DNA from: Paraburkholderia sp. Ac-20340
Lineage (GTDB): Bacteria > Pseudomonadota > Gammaproteobacteria > Burkholderiales > Burkholderiaceae
Length of the DNA: 64,000 nt
NCBI RefSeq assembly: GCF_017104965.1
Contig: NZ_JAAGPR010000004.1
Coordinates: 1 to 64,000, forward strand
Reading direction: 5' to 3'
Shown: one piece after another, positions 53,654 through 63,087 of the stretch
Position numbering within the stretch: position 1 is the first letter of the stretch
Layout: each line of letters starts with the position of its first letter
Notes under the pieces: generated by a model
Told to the model about the DNA's origin: nothing
The model's input: only the letters and a program-made list of their open reading frames with translations
Database searches by the model: none
Program-made: the position numbers and the translations under genes

Positions 53654-54217
53654 ATGGAAAAACTCCAGCCGATTACCATTGAACGCGACGATGCACGCGT
53701 GGCGGGCACGACGCTTGGCGGCGCATTGCATGGCACCGTGCGCGTGGAGACAGAAGGCCGCATCACGGCGATCCTGCGTTACGAGCGCGGCGTGCTGAAC
53801 GGCGCAGCGACGTACTTCAATGCGGAAGGCACGCCATCGGCGGAAGTTCATCATCAAGCAGGCAAGCTGGAAGGCAAGGCACGTTTTTACTTTCCCGATG
53901 GACGTCTGCAACGCGAGGCGCATTACGCACAAGGTCAGTTGCACGGCACGTGCCGGACGTGGCTCATGGACGGCACCCTGCTTGAAGAGGCTCACTATCG
54001 GCACGGCAAATTACAGGGTCTGTTGCAACGCTTTCATCCGAATGGACAGCTTGCGCTGAGGCAGCCGTATGCGAGCGGAAAACCACTCGAACACGCGGAG
54101 CGATATAGCGACGATGGCCGCGTTATTGGCGCAAACGGCAAACCGGTGTCGCGCTGGAAGCAATGGTGGGACGGCCAGGCTACGGGCACTGGCCAGCCAT
54201 CGAATCGGACTGCTTGA
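53654..54217 (+). CDS. MORN-like repeat protein of the VgrG island
   Basis: This 187-aa protein is built from about six ~20-residue repeats of the MORN-variant type (Y.RGVLNGAATYFNAEG, HQAGKLEGKARFYFPDG, YAQGQLHGTCRTWLMDG, YRHGKLQGLLQRFHPNG). Such proteins occur often next to vgrG and PAAR-like genes; adaptor or immunity roles have been proposed. GAGG precedes the ATG, and vgrG ends 9 bp upstream. Confidence 0.8.
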   Translation: MEKLQPITIERDDARVAGTTLGGALHGTVRVETEGRITAILRYERGVLNGAATYFNAEGTPSAEVHHQAGKLEGKARFYFPDGRLQREAHYAQGQLHGTCRTWLMDGTLLEEAHYRHGKLQGLLQRFHPNGQLALRQPYASGKPLEHAERYSDDGRVIGANGKPVSRWKQWWDGQATGTGQPSNRTA

Positions 54218-54245
54218 TGCAGGCGCAATTCAACGGGAGAAATTC

Positions 54246-54641
54246 ATGAGTTGTCCGCAGGTTTGTTCGGGCGCGATGCTCCAATGCTCGTTCGGTGCGG
54301 CGCCTGGCGTGCTCAATGTGCTGCCTGTGAATCGCGTGATGGCAGGTGGCATGCCGGCAGCCACGATCATGGACAATGCGCCGATTCTGAACATCGCGCC
54401 CTTCGCGATGTGCATGAGTCCGTCGAATCCAGCGGTGATCGCGGCGACTGCCGCAGCGCTTGGTGTGCTTACGCCGATGCCATGCGTGCCCGTCCCAGCC
54501 GGGCCATGGATTCCCGGCGGAGCGCCTACGGTGCTGATCGGCTCGATGCCGGCCCTCGATGCAATGGCGACGCTGATGTGTTCTTGGGCTGGACTGATCA
54601 AAATTGTTCAGGCGGGCCAGTTTTCCGTGCTCATTCCGTAG
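54246..54641 (+). CDS. PAAR-like DUF4280 protein
   Basis: This 131-aa protein has the DUF4280 pattern: C-x(3)-C near the start and LQCSFGAAPG, then VLPVNRVMAG, NIAPFAMCMSPSNP, LTPMPCVPVPAGPWIPGG and MCSWAGLIKIVQAGQ. DUF4280 proteins act like PAAR tips that sharpen the VgrG spike and carry cargo. It has no toxin extension, so the next gene is a natural cargo candidate. Confidence 0.85.
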   Translation: MSCPQVCSGAMLQCSFGAAPGVLNVLPVNRVMAGGMPAATIMDNAPILNIAPFAMCMSPSNPAVIAATAAALGVLTPMPCVPVPAGPWIPGGAPTVLIGSMPALDAMATLMCSWAGLIKIVQAGQFSVLIP

Positions 54642-54765
54642 CTCGAAGCGATGTCAAGCCGACTTGAACAGGTCGTTATTCTAGATACAAATGTACGAAT
54701 CGAAAAAAATCGTTCCGCCGTTTCACGTACTTTCCCTTTTTCAATTACCTTGACGGAATTGCGAC

Positions 54766-55860
54766 ATGCCCACGCTGGATATCCCTGTATTCTATTGGCA
54801 CGAAAATTTTGGCTTTCAACGCGGCTACAACCTTGGCTGGAAAAAGCACCTGGATCAGCTTGAAGAGCAACTCAAATATGCCAGAAAGGCTTGTACGAAT
54901 CTCACGCCCTACAACGGTGTCCCTCTGGGCGGCATTCACCCTACTGCGGTACTCGTCGCCCCTGAATACCTTTTCAGATTGTATGAGCACGACTCAGAGT
55001 ATCGCCTCAAGGCCGTTTCGTATCCAGAGCATGAGAAAAATCAAATCATTCAAGGCTTAGCGGAGCTCAGCGCCAAGTATCCCGAGATCTTGATCTTTGG
55101 GGGCACGATAGTCTGGCATAAGGAGATGAACAAGCTGTCGCCTTCGATGTTATCTCCCGAAGCAAGCAGTTCTAACGTGAATTCCCCTGCAATGGTCGCT
55201 TCTTCGATCGTCAAAGACACTAAAGCTTTGGAGCAAGAAGAAATAGCGCGACGTCAAAATAAATATAGCAAACGGGTTTTTGACTGGCAGCATCCCCGCA
55301 CGCCAATCAACAAATCCAGAACCTTTCTCGATCCACTTACAGAAGAACTGGACAGTATCGCTGGATATTCTGATCGGCAAACGGTTTATGCAAAACAGAA
55401 AGCAATTAAATCCGACTTACTCAGACATATAGCAAAAAATACGTGCTATGTATTTTTCGATGGAAAATTAATTCTTAAATACAGCAAGCAACACGATTTT
55501 CATGAAATTTACCAAGATGACACGGTGCAATTCGTTCCGGGAGTAAAGTGCCCTACCATCACGGTATGGGGAAAAACCTTAGCCATGATGATTTGCTCCG
55601 ACTACAATGCCAAAGGCATTAAGGTGTACGCCGATACCCGCGCGAATATCTGGGTAACCATCTCCGACATCCTCACCGTTTCAGACATTCCTCCTACGGG
55701 CACCAAGAAGGGGTTCGCCGCGCATATTGCTGCTGCAGGTAACAAGAACTATTGCCAACTGACTTTGCGGTCGAATCAGGGGCTGGCAAAGGTCACGCTA
55801 ACCGATGTCACGATCTGGCTTCAAAAAGGCATATTGAGTATCCCACTCTATCCTAATTGA
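54766..55860 (+). CDS. Nitrilase-superfamily protein, candidate T6SS cargo
   Basis: This is a 364-aa soluble protein with clearly lower GC than all neighbours. Three motifs fit the Glu-Lys-Cys triad of carbon-nitrogen hydrolases in the right order: VLVAPEYLF (Glu67), LKYSKQHDF (Lys241, as in Y-x-K-x-H-LF) and LAMMICSDYNA (Cys277). The spacing between Glu and Lys is longer than in standard nitrilases because of an extra Lys/Ser/Gln-rich segment (~120-215). There is no signal peptide. Position after vgrG, MORN-like and PAAR-like genes suggests an effector attacking an amide or nitrile bond, but an accessory enzyme is possible. No immunity gene is evident downstream. Confidence 0.6.
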   Translation: MPTLDIPVFYWHENFGFQRGYNLGWKKHLDQLEEQLKYARKACTNLTPYNGVPLGGIHPTAVLVAPEYLFRLYEHDSEYRLKAVSYPEHEKNQIIQGLAELSAKYPEILIFGGTIVWHKEMNKLSPSMLSPEASSSNVNSPAMVASSIVKDTKALEQEEIARRQNKYSKRVFDWQHPRTPINKSRTFLDPLTEELDSIAGYSDRQTVYAKQKAIKSDLLRHIAKNTCYVFFDGKLILKYSKQHDFHEIYQDDTVQFVPGVKCPTITVWGKTLAMMICSDYNAKGIKVYADTRANIWVTISDILTVSDIPPTGTKKGFAAHIAAAGNKNYCQLTLRSNQGLAKVTLTDVTIWLQKGILSIPLYPN

Positions 55861-56481
55861 TATCAATCGATAGCCTGCTGGACGCGTTCGGTCAGCGAAA
55901 AAGCAAAGCATCGTCCGCGTCAGATATTCTGGTTACGTGTTCGCACACACCACGAACCGTATCAGCGTCGAACTTGGCGAAAGACTGATTTGGCATATGA
56001 TTGCATCGCCGCTCGCCTACTTTAGCTATCGTGTGGTTTGACGAATCGTTTAACGCAGTTAAGGTGATCGGATTAGTTACCGCGATATCCGGGATCGTCT
56101 TGCTGAACTTCAGTAGCAATGGGCCGTAACCAACCATTGCCCGCTTTGTAGAACGCCGAGCGACCGACCGGGGTCGACAGGACCCGCGCGGATCTGGGCA
56201 GATGCGTCACAAGATGTTCGAGATACGAATTTCGCCATTACGCTGCGAATCTCCATTCCTGTAGACACTCGCGGCGTGTCGATGCAACAGTTGCGCCGGG
56301 GTCCGGAACCGCAGCGCATTGGAGCCTCCCGACACAGCGCGTACACGCATCAGCCACGCTTGTGCCCGCGAATGGAGATGCGGCACTTCTTCCCTGCTGG
56401 CCTCGAAGACGATCGAGGCAGATCACACGCCGCGGAACTGGCGACTGTGAGGGACAATCCGCAGCACGCCTCATCAGGACG
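55861..56481. other. Remnant-containing stretch after the T6SS island
   Basis: There is no intact gene. It holds the 3' tail of an SMR-type transporter gene (56001-56129); the remaining ~350 bp look like degraded coding DNA with stops in all frames. This is a likely junction between the T6SS island and an accessory zone. Confidence 0.55.
56001..56129 (+). pseudogene. 3' remnant of an SMR/DMT small transporter gene
   Basis: After a stop at 55998-56000 the frame reads a typical last helix of small multidrug-resistance transporters (WFDESFNAVKVIGLV, then ISGIVLLNFSS) and ends in TAA. The first helices are missing, so only the tail of a gene survives. Confidence 0.5.
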
Positions 56482-56676
56482 ATGACTGGCGCAGGTCCAT
56501 TGTCCATCCGTGAGATCGCACAACGACTCGGCCGCAATGACGCGGCCGTGCAGCACGACGTGCTCGCTCTGCTCCACACCGTTGTGCTTGAGACACAACT
56601 CGCCGACACAGGCGTAGACAGCCTCTACCGCCCCGTCCTCGATGACGAAGACTGGGCGCGCCGCAGCAATTCATGA
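56482..56676 (+). pseudogene. Remnant of a small HTH (antitoxin-like) regulator
   Basis: A 64-aa frame contains GPLSIREIAQRLGRNDAAVQHDVLALL, close to the winged-helix core of the HVO_A0114-type regulators found as antitoxins (…GPLSIRE-A-R-GRD-KAVH-DV-ALL). The usual N-terminal half is lacking in this frame and the ending is abnormal, so it is probably truncated or frameshifted. Confidence 0.4.
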
Positions 56677-56721
56677 ACGTCACCAGCCCACCCATGTACG
56701 CTACAAAGTACATGTTCGCCT

Positions 56722-56858
56722 AAAACGTACATTATCTATACAGCGTACAAAACACTCGAAAACTTCTACACATCCCTTTCCAGAAGCTTCCTATCGCGAT
56801 TTCTGTACGCCCATTGAATCATGTACGTTTTTAACATACACTAGTCTTAAAACGTACA
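56722..56858. promoter_or_regulatory. AbiEi-type operator: repeated and inverted AAAACGTAC sites
   Basis: TGTACGTTTTTAA (from 56822) and TTAAAACGTACA (56847-56858) form an inverted repeat with a ~13-base spacer just before the antitoxin gene. A further copy, AAAACGTACA, lies at 56722-56731, with more GTAC-containing copies near 56693-56755. AbiEi antitoxins are known to repress their own operon by binding inverted repeats. Confidence 0.7.
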
Positions 56859-56871
56859 GAAGGACTCCCTC

Positions 56872-57915
56872 ATGGCAACTTCCGACCGCCTGTCCGCGTC
56901 CGATATGGCGGCGCTCAACCTCGCGTGCGAAGCCTTTTCGGAGGTCACGCAGCGTTTCAGTGCCGAGCCGTTGCCGGACACTGAAACGAAGGCGGAGTCA
57001 GCCGACCCAGTGATTCGCTTCTCCGTGCGCGACAAACAGTTCGACATGCCCGCCGTCATTTCCCGGGGAACGGAATCAAGCGGTTACCCCCACCTTCATC
57101 GGCGGCCCGCTCCCGACGGGCGGCCCGTCATCCTGGTCAAACACCACATTAATCGGGCCCTTGCCGAAAGACTCATCCAGGCCGATATCCCCTTCCTCGA
57201 TACCGCTGGAAACGTCTTCCTCAACGAGCCCGAGGCGACGATCCTGATCACGGGTCGGGATCGGCCCAAAATCAGGCACACGGACACGACATCGCGCTCA
57301 ACCACGCCGAAAGGCCTCCAGGTGTCCTTTGCGCTTGCTTCGCAGCCCGATCTCGTGGAGAAGCCCTACCGCACGATCGCTGAAGTTTCCGCGGTCGCAT
57401 TGAACACCGTCAATCTCGCGGTCGACGACCTTATCGCGCGCAGGCTCGTGGCCATGCGAAAAGGCAAACGGACGATCCCTGACAGGAAGCAGTTCGTCAT
57501 CGACTGGGCAAAGCTTTACCCGACGGGCCTCCGCACCAGGCTCGGCGCACGCCGCTTCAAGAGCGAACGTGAGCTCGCGTGGTGGCAAAGCGCGAATCTG
57601 TCCGAATTCAAGGCCCGGTTGGGCGGCGAGAGTGCCGCAGAAGTCCTCACCCACGAAAACAAGGCGGCATCGGTGACGATCTACGCGCACGGCGGCGCCA
57701 GCAACGGCCTGAAGCGCCACGCCATGTTGCGCCCAGACCCGTCCGGCGACATCGAGATCCTCGATGCCTTCTGGCCTGAATATACGGAACACCTCTGGGG
57801 CACGCCGCCAGGCGTCGTTCATCCCCTGCTGATTTTTGCGGACCTGAGCGCCTCGACCGACAGCCGAAACCACTACGTTGCCGAGAAGATCTATGAGCGA
57901 TTCCTCCATCGTTAG
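56872..57915 (+). CDS. AbiEi-family type IV antitoxin
   Basis: This 347-aa protein has a central YRTIAEVSAVALNTVNLAVDDLIARRLV winged-helix region (split here by its length) and ILVKHHINRALAERLIQADIPFLDTAGNVFL before it. This is the layout of long AbiEi-like antitoxins, which repress their own promoter and oppose the AbiEii nucleotidyltransferase without binding it. AGAAGGACTCC precedes the ATG. The stop overlaps the toxin gene by 23 bp. Confidence 0.82.
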   Translation: MATSDRLSASDMAALNLACEAFSEVTQRFSAEPLPDTETKAESADPVIRFSVRDKQFDMPAVISRGTESSGYPHLHRRPAPDGRPVILVKHHINRALAERLIQADIPFLDTAGNVFLNEPEATILITGRDRPKIRHTDTTSRSTTPKGLQVSFALASQPDLVEKPYRTIAEVSAVALNTVNLAVDDLIARRLVAMRKGKRTIPDRKQFVIDWAKLYPTGLRTRLGARRFKSERELAWWQSANLSEFKARLGGESAAEVLTHENKAASVTIYAHGGASNGLKRHAMLRPDPSGDIEILDAFWPEYTEHLWGTPPGVVHPLLIFADLSASTDSRNHYVAEKIYERFLHR

Positions 57916-58777
57916 CATTCCGGCCGAGCGGCCGATGCCACCGCTCACGATCGCGCTGCTGGCGGCAGTCAAGGCGGCCTGCGCTCAACTGGCGACGCGA
58001 TTCGTGCTGGCGGGCGCCACCGCGCGGGACATCCAGTTTGAACACCTCCACGGCGTGCGCGCGTTCACGGCCACACGCGACGTTGACGTGGCAGTGTGCG
58101 CGGTCAGTTGGGACTTCCATGAGCGGCTGATCGAGCATCTGCTTGCGAGCGGCCAGTTCACGCGCGATGCGAAGGCACAGCAGAAGCTGATCTTCAGGCG
58201 CGCCGGCGACGCCTTCGGCGCCCAGCTGGACCTCGTGCCATTTGGACCGATTGAAGCCCCGCCCGGTGCGATCGCATGGCCGCCCGACGGCGACTTCATC
58301 ATGAACGTTCTCGGGTTCCAGGAAGCGGTCGACACCGCGCAGCCGGTGAATATCGGCGAGGGCGTCGTGGTGCCGGTTGTCACCGTCCCTGCGTATGTCC
58401 TGCTGAAGCTTATGGCCTGGCAGGATCGCCGCACGACCAAAAACACCGATGCGTCCGATCTGCTGTTCGTGCTACTGCGATACTCTCACGCGGGCAACAC
58501 CAGGCGCGTCTTTGACGTGGCCCACGATCTGCTGGAATCCAACGATCACAATATCGAAATCGCGTGCGCCGGCATGCTCGCGCGCGAGGCGCGGGACATC
58601 GCGCTGCCGGAAACGCTCGCTGCTGTACGCGCCATACTGCAGACACCCAAAACCCTCGCGTTGCTCAAAGACGATCTGTTCGCGAGAGCCGCGCAATTCT
58701 TCATCGGCGCGGCAAACAGTGACCCGGACGCCCTGCTCGACGCCTTCGCATCGCAATTTTGCAATCCCCGCCCGTGA
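57893..58777 (+). CDS. AbiEii-like nucleotidyltransferase toxin
   Basis: This 294-aa protein has the nucleotidyltransferase motifs FVLAGATARD (38-46) and TRDVDVAV (61-68), with the two Asp residues of motif I/II, and a conserved Lys in VLLKLMAWQDRR. AbiEii toxins transfer nucleotides to tRNA ends and cause abortive infection. It is coupled to the antitoxin gene upstream. The ATG at 57893 is preferred over a TTG at 57878. Confidence 0.82.
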   Translation: MSDSSIVSIPAERPMPPLTIALLAAVKAACAQLATRFVLAGATARDIQFEHLHGVRAFTATRDVDVAVCAVSWDFHERLIEHLLASGQFTRDAKAQQKLIFRRAGDAFGAQLDLVPFGPIEAPPGAIAWPPDGDFIMNVLGFQEAVDTAQPVNIGEGVVVPVVTVPAYVLLKLMAWQDRRTTKNTDASDLLFVLLRYSHAGNTRRVFDVAHDLLESNDHNIEIACAGMLAREARDIALPETLAAVRAILQTPKTLALLKDDLFARAAQFFIGAANSDPDALLDAFASQFCNPRP

Positions 58778-59544
58778 TTAGTCGGTGGCACTCAGCGAAT
58801 ACCCGACAATAAGGTAATCTGGGCCAAGGCGAGGCGAGTCACCGCATAAGCCAGGTCAGCCGACCTCATGGATTGAGCACAATGTCGCATATGAGCGCGA
58901 TCAGACGGGACATTTTGTCATTCCCAACAAAAACAGATGATTGCCTGTCGCAAAGCGCCAACCAGCTCGGTTCGGTGCGGTTGAAACAGATGTCTCAAGC
59001 GGGAAACCGTACCGCCAGCGCTTTCAGATACGACAGGAAGGCAACGTGAACATTGATATTTGCCTTTCCGCCGCCCAAAGCAAGCCGCTTTTGCCGCGAT
59101 CGCAGCCGCTGAACTCAAATGGCTGCTGATCGCACCGCGAGGCAGCGCGCATTCTGTCGAATACGATCAAAAAATCGCCTCGCCACATTCCAATAGGATT
59201 ACGAACTATCTCACCTCGAGTGAAACACGTACTGCGATACCCGAGGATTCATCAGCCTATGATGTCATGCCAGGCAATCGCGACACTCGGGATACGCTTT
59301 GCCTGCCCCAAAGCGTCCAGCATCCGCCAGATATTGACCGTCCCCGCGCCGCTATAAAACCTAAGCGATTAAACCTTGCTACAGCAGCCATAGTCTCATT
59401 GCGCATATCTGCTATGCGCCAAACGCAAGGGTCGCTACGAGGCATCGCCGCATAATTCCAGTCACAAGCCGTTCACGATCGGAGTTTTCTCCGACCATCG
59501 ATATAGAACAAAGCAGGCAACAAGCCTGCGCTGGAGATCAACCT
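58778..59544. other. 767-bp region without a recognisable gene
   Basis: Only short, overlapping open frames were found, none with family motifs or matching base composition. A short minus-strand frame (ending near 59258) reads IWRMLDALGQAKRIPSVAIAW and stops, which looks like a decayed gene end. The right end should hold the promoter of the MFS gene; GGAG stands at 59534-59537. Confidence 0.45.
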
Positions 59545-60786
59545 ATGCAGACGTGGTATAGCACCATGGCCCCCTCCCAGAAACGCACGTTCTGGGCTTG
59601 TTTTCTCGGATGGGTTCTCGACGCCATGGATGTGCAGTTTTTCGCGTTCGTGATTCCAACCTTGCTGACGGCGTGGCACATGAGCAAGGCCCAGGCGGGC
59701 GTGATCGGCACGTCCGCACTCGTCGCCTCGGCCATCGGCGGCGTGATTGCCGGTGTCCTGGCGGATCGCATCGGTCGCGTCCGGGTGCTCAAACTGGCCA
59801 TTCTGTGGTTTTCGCTATTCACCGGCCTGTCGGCGTTCACGAATGGCTTTCATCAATTGCTTTTCACCCGAAGCCTGCAGGGGCTCGGATTCGGCGGCGA
59901 ATGGGCCGCAGGCGCAATCCTGATCGGCGAAGTCGTCGACAAGCGCATTCGTGGCCGCGCAGTCGGATGCGTGCAAAGCGGCTGGCCAGTCGGTTATGCG
60001 CTTGCCGCGCTGATGTACTGGGGACTCTTCAGCGCGCTCCCCGAGCAATACGCATGGCGCATTCTGTTTCTCGTGGGCATCCTGCCGGGCCTGCTGGTCC
60101 TGTGGATGCGTCGCAATGTCGATGAATCTTCGGCATTCGAATCGGCCGCGGAATTTCGCGCACAAACTGGTCTCTTCGATACGTTCGCGCAGGTTTTCGC
60201 CCCCAACGTCCTGCCACGCACCGTGCTCGCTTCAGCGATGGCGGCCGGCGCGCTCGGTGGGAACTACACGATCCTCACCTGGCTCGTAACGTATCTGCGG
60301 GAGACACAGAGCCTGACCGTCAATCTCACGACGATGTATCTCGCCGTGAATATCTTCGGTTCGTTCTGCGGTTATGTAGGCATGGCGTATTTGAGCGATG
60401 CCATCGGTCGTCGCTGGACCTTCTCGATATCAGCCGCCGGCGCGACGCTCACGGTTCTCGCGTACACACAGCTTCATCTGCCGCTGCCCGTATTGCTGGT
60501 ACTGGGCTTTCCGGTCGGCCTGTTCCAGTCCGGCATTGTCTCCGGCATGGGCGCCTGCTTCACCGAATTGTTTCCGGTGCAGATTCGCGCGTCTGCGGGC
60601 GGCTTCTCGTACAACTTCGGTCGCGGCATGGGGTCGCTCGTGCCGGCGGCCGTCGGCATCACCAGTGCGTCCGTCGGACTGGCAAAGTCTATTGGCGTAT
60701 GGGCGGCGGCGTCTTATGTCGTCGTGTTTATCGTCGCTATTTTCTTGCCGGAAACGCGTAACAAGCAACTCGAAGGTCAAGCATAA
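59545..60786 (+). CDS. MFS transporter, metabolite:H+ symporter family
   Basis: This is a 413-aa, 12-helix carrier. The first cytoplasmic loop has the MFS signature GVLADRIGRVRVL. The first helix carries GWVLDAMDVQFFAFVIPTL, a mark of the aromatic-acid/sialate/carboxylate:H+ symporters (Asp-containing LD-MD motif), and the fifth region has GEWAAGAILIGEV. The substrate cannot be told. It is a single gene with no coupled neighbours. Confidence 0.9.
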   Translation: MQTWYSTMAPSQKRTFWACFLGWVLDAMDVQFFAFVIPTLLTAWHMSKAQAGVIGTSALVASAIGGVIAGVLADRIGRVRVLKLAILWFSLFTGLSAFTNGFHQLLFTRSLQGLGFGGEWAAGAILIGEVVDKRIRGRAVGCVQSGWPVGYALAALMYWGLFSALPEQYAWRILFLVGILPGLLVLWMRRNVDESSAFESAAEFRAQTGLFDTFAQVFAPNVLPRTVLASAMAAGALGGNYTILTWLVTYLRETQSLTVNLTTMYLAVNIFGSFCGYVGMAYLSDAIGRRWTFSISAAGATLTVLAYTQLHLPLPVLLVLGFPVGLFQSGIVSGMGACFTELFPVQIRASAGGFSYNFGRGMGSLVPAAVGITSASVGLAKSIGVWAAASYVVVFIVAIFLPETRNKQLEGQA

Positions 60787-61438
60787 ACGCGTCATCCGCC
60801 TGAATTGCTGGCTCCAATAAATCTGAGCCAAAATCAGTCAACCTTATCGACACTGCTCGAGACTAAACTGGCCACGCGCCACCTTGGCACCGCCTACACT
60901 GTCGCTCGCCAACTGAGCGCTTCAATCCTCTTCCGCCTACGGTCGCCGCGAAACCATCGCGGCGACCCAGCAAGCATGACGTCGCAACGATGCGGCAGGG
61001 CAACGTAAGCAAAAAACGCCCGCCGCCGCATTGAAATACGTCCGCCCGGTGACATTCTCCCTCACCTATCAACCTGGATAGGAACTCGACGCAGCCATCT
61101 GCGGGACGCCCGGCATCGGCTATATTTTCGTCATAAGAAACGCAAGAGAAGACTCAGAGACCCAAAGTCATCGTTCCGTCGGCAGATTCCAGAGATTCAT
61201 CACGCAGGACTATCGGGGAAGTCCAGATCGCGCAGTTACTCTCCGAACCCCAGCTTTCCTGATGCCCAACGCATTGCAAATCGCGCTGCGCCCGACTCGT
61301 GGCGTCATCGATTTGCAAGGCGGCGTGCACCCTCGTCAAGCGCTCAGTCGATCGCACGGGTGCGCGTCAGCCGTTGATTTCCACCTCGCAGTTGCACTGC
61401 TACAGCGCCTCAAAACGCTCTCAAGGAGATGCTTCAAC
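60787..61438. other. 652-bp intergenic region before the tyrosinase gene
   Basis: No credible gene was seen. It contains a perfect 10-bp hairpin (60941-60967) and, at its right end, AAGGAG just before the tyrosinase start. Confidence 0.45.
60941..60967. repeat. Perfect 10-bp inverted repeat
   Basis: GGTCGCCGCG and CGCGGCGACC pair fully around a 7-base loop (AAACCAT). There is no T-run, so it is not a classical terminator on either strand; it may still stop or protect the MFS transcript. Confidence 0.6.
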
Positions 61439-63076
61439 ATGGTCAGCTATGTTCGCAACGATGCCTGGAATGAAGGCGGTACGCTAAGCAATCCTGATCT
61501 TCTCTGGTATGCGAAGGGAGTCGGGAAGATGATGTCGCGCAGCCTCGACGATCCCGCCAGCTGGTGGTTTTTCGCCGCCATGCACGGCGAATACGTCAAC
61601 ACGTCCAATCCGTGGTATCCGTCCCCGCCTTCGTTTCCTGGCTGGGGCTATATCTCCAGCCCGCCTCAGGTGCCCACGCAACCGCTGCCGCTCGCGGCCA
61701 CCCAGGACAAATTCTGGAATCAATGCCAGCACGGCAGCTGGTACTTTCTGCCCTGGCATCGCGGCTATCTGATGGCACTGGAAGCCCAGTTGCGCGCCGA
61801 CATCGTGAGCCTCGGCGGCCCGTCGAGCTGGGCGCTGCCCTACTGGAATTACTTCGGCGGCGAGCAAGGCGCCGACGCCGAAATGCCGCCGGCTTTCGCG
61901 CAGCAGAAACTGCCCGACGGATCGGCCAATCCGCTTTTCGTGACGATGCGCTATGGTCCCGACGGTGACGGCGATATCTACGTTCCGACCGATCGCTGGG
62001 CCGAAAATCACGGCCCCGACGACAACTGGACGCGCGGCGAAGTTACGGCCGCCTGCATGAACAACACCGTTTACACCGGATCGAATCAGGCCACGCCGCT
62101 GCCGGGATACGGCGGCCCGGAAAGCGGGTTTTCCCATGATGGCGGCCCGCATGGGAATATGGAAAGCAATCCTCACGATCTGGTGCACGTGTATACGGGC
62201 GGCACGATCACCGATACCAACTACGGGCTGATGGCCGATCCAGGCACCGCCGCACTCGATCCCATCTTCTATCTGCACCACTGCAACATCGATCGCATGT
62301 GGGCTTCCTGGAATGAGGCGGGCAACACGAATCCCAGCTCGCCGGAATGGCTCAAAGGCCCGGTGCGCCAGTTCGTGATGCCGATGCCCAATAGCGAAAG
62401 CTGGGTCTATACCCCTGCGGACATGACCAGTCTTGCCGCGCTGGACTACTCGTATCAAGACCTGTCCGTTCCGGCCAAGCCTGTCACGGCGCCGCTCCTG
62501 ATGCGCCTGAATCGCCTCGGTGTAACCGTTGCGCCCGAAGCTCACGCCGTCCTGGCCGCGACGAGCCGCGCGCCGACGCACGCGAGCGCCGAATTGCTGG
62601 GCGCCAGCACGAGCGCAATCGACGTGCAGGGTACGGGTACGGCGGTGTCTGTCACGGTGCATCTGGACGCCGCCGTCGAAAAGCGCGTGACCCAGAGCCT
62701 CGCGGCGGCCTCGCTTTCTGCGCCGCCCGATCGCGTCTATCTGAAGCTCGAAAACGTGCGCGGCACGCTGGATTCGACCGTGCTCTGCGTCTACGTGAAT
62801 CTGCCAGCAGGAGCCGATACCCCGGATCAGTTGCGCGCGCACCATGTCGGCGATGTCGCGCTGTTCGGTCTGCGGCGCGCGAGTGCGCGAAACGGCGCAC
62901 ACGGCGGCAGCGGCCTGACCTTCGTGCTCGACATCACGCCCTCGCTGGATCAGCAGTATCTGGCCGGCACGCTGTCGAATTCGAACCTCGAAGTGAGCCT
63001 GCTGCCCGACCGCAAGCTGCCGGAGAAGTCCACGATCGAAGTGGGCCGCGTGAGCGTCTATCGCCAGCCCAATTGA
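61439..63076 (+). CDS. Tyrosinase/polyphenol-oxidase-like type 3 copper enzyme
   Basis: This 545-aa protein has both copper sites. CuA is AAMHGEY (His49), then CQHGSWYFLPWHRGYL (His98, His107). CuB is NPHDLVHVYTG (His246, His250), then FYLHHCNIDRMWASW (His280/281 and the DRxW signature). The C-terminal ~150 residues form a β-rich domain like the shielding domain of plant-type polyphenol oxidases (VYLKLENVRGTLDSTVLCVYVNL). It oxidises phenols to quinones. No signal peptide is visible. AAGGAG lies about ten bases before the ATG. Confidence 0.92.
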   Translation: MVSYVRNDAWNEGGTLSNPDLLWYAKGVGKMMSRSLDDPASWWFFAAMHGEYVNTSNPWYPSPPSFPGWGYISSPPQVPTQPLPLAATQDKFWNQCQHGSWYFLPWHRGYLMALEAQLRADIVSLGGPSSWALPYWNYFGGEQGADAEMPPAFAQQKLPDGSANPLFVTMRYGPDGDGDIYVPTDRWAENHGPDDNWTRGEVTAACMNNTVYTGSNQATPLPGYGGPESGFSHDGGPHGNMESNPHDLVHVYTGGTITDTNYGLMADPGTAALDPIFYLHHCNIDRMWASWNEAGNTNPSSPEWLKGPVRQFVMPMPNSESWVYTPADMTSLAALDYSYQDLSVPAKPVTAPLLMRLNRLGVTVAPEAHAVLAATSRAPTHASAELLGASTSAIDVQGTGTAVSVTVHLDAAVEKRVTQSLAAASLSAPPDRVYLKLENVRGTLDSTVLCVYVNLPAGADTPDQLRAHHVGDVALFGLRRASARNGAHGGSGLTFVLDITPSLDQQYLAGTLSNSNLEVSLLPDRKLPEKSTIEVGRVSVYRQPN

Positions 63077-63087
63077 CCGGGCGGCCC

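Noticed and set aside
59060..59455. 131-codon frame in the gap before the MFS gene.
   Set aside because: Composition is unlike the neighbours' coding DNA, there is no motif and no ribosome site; probably chance.
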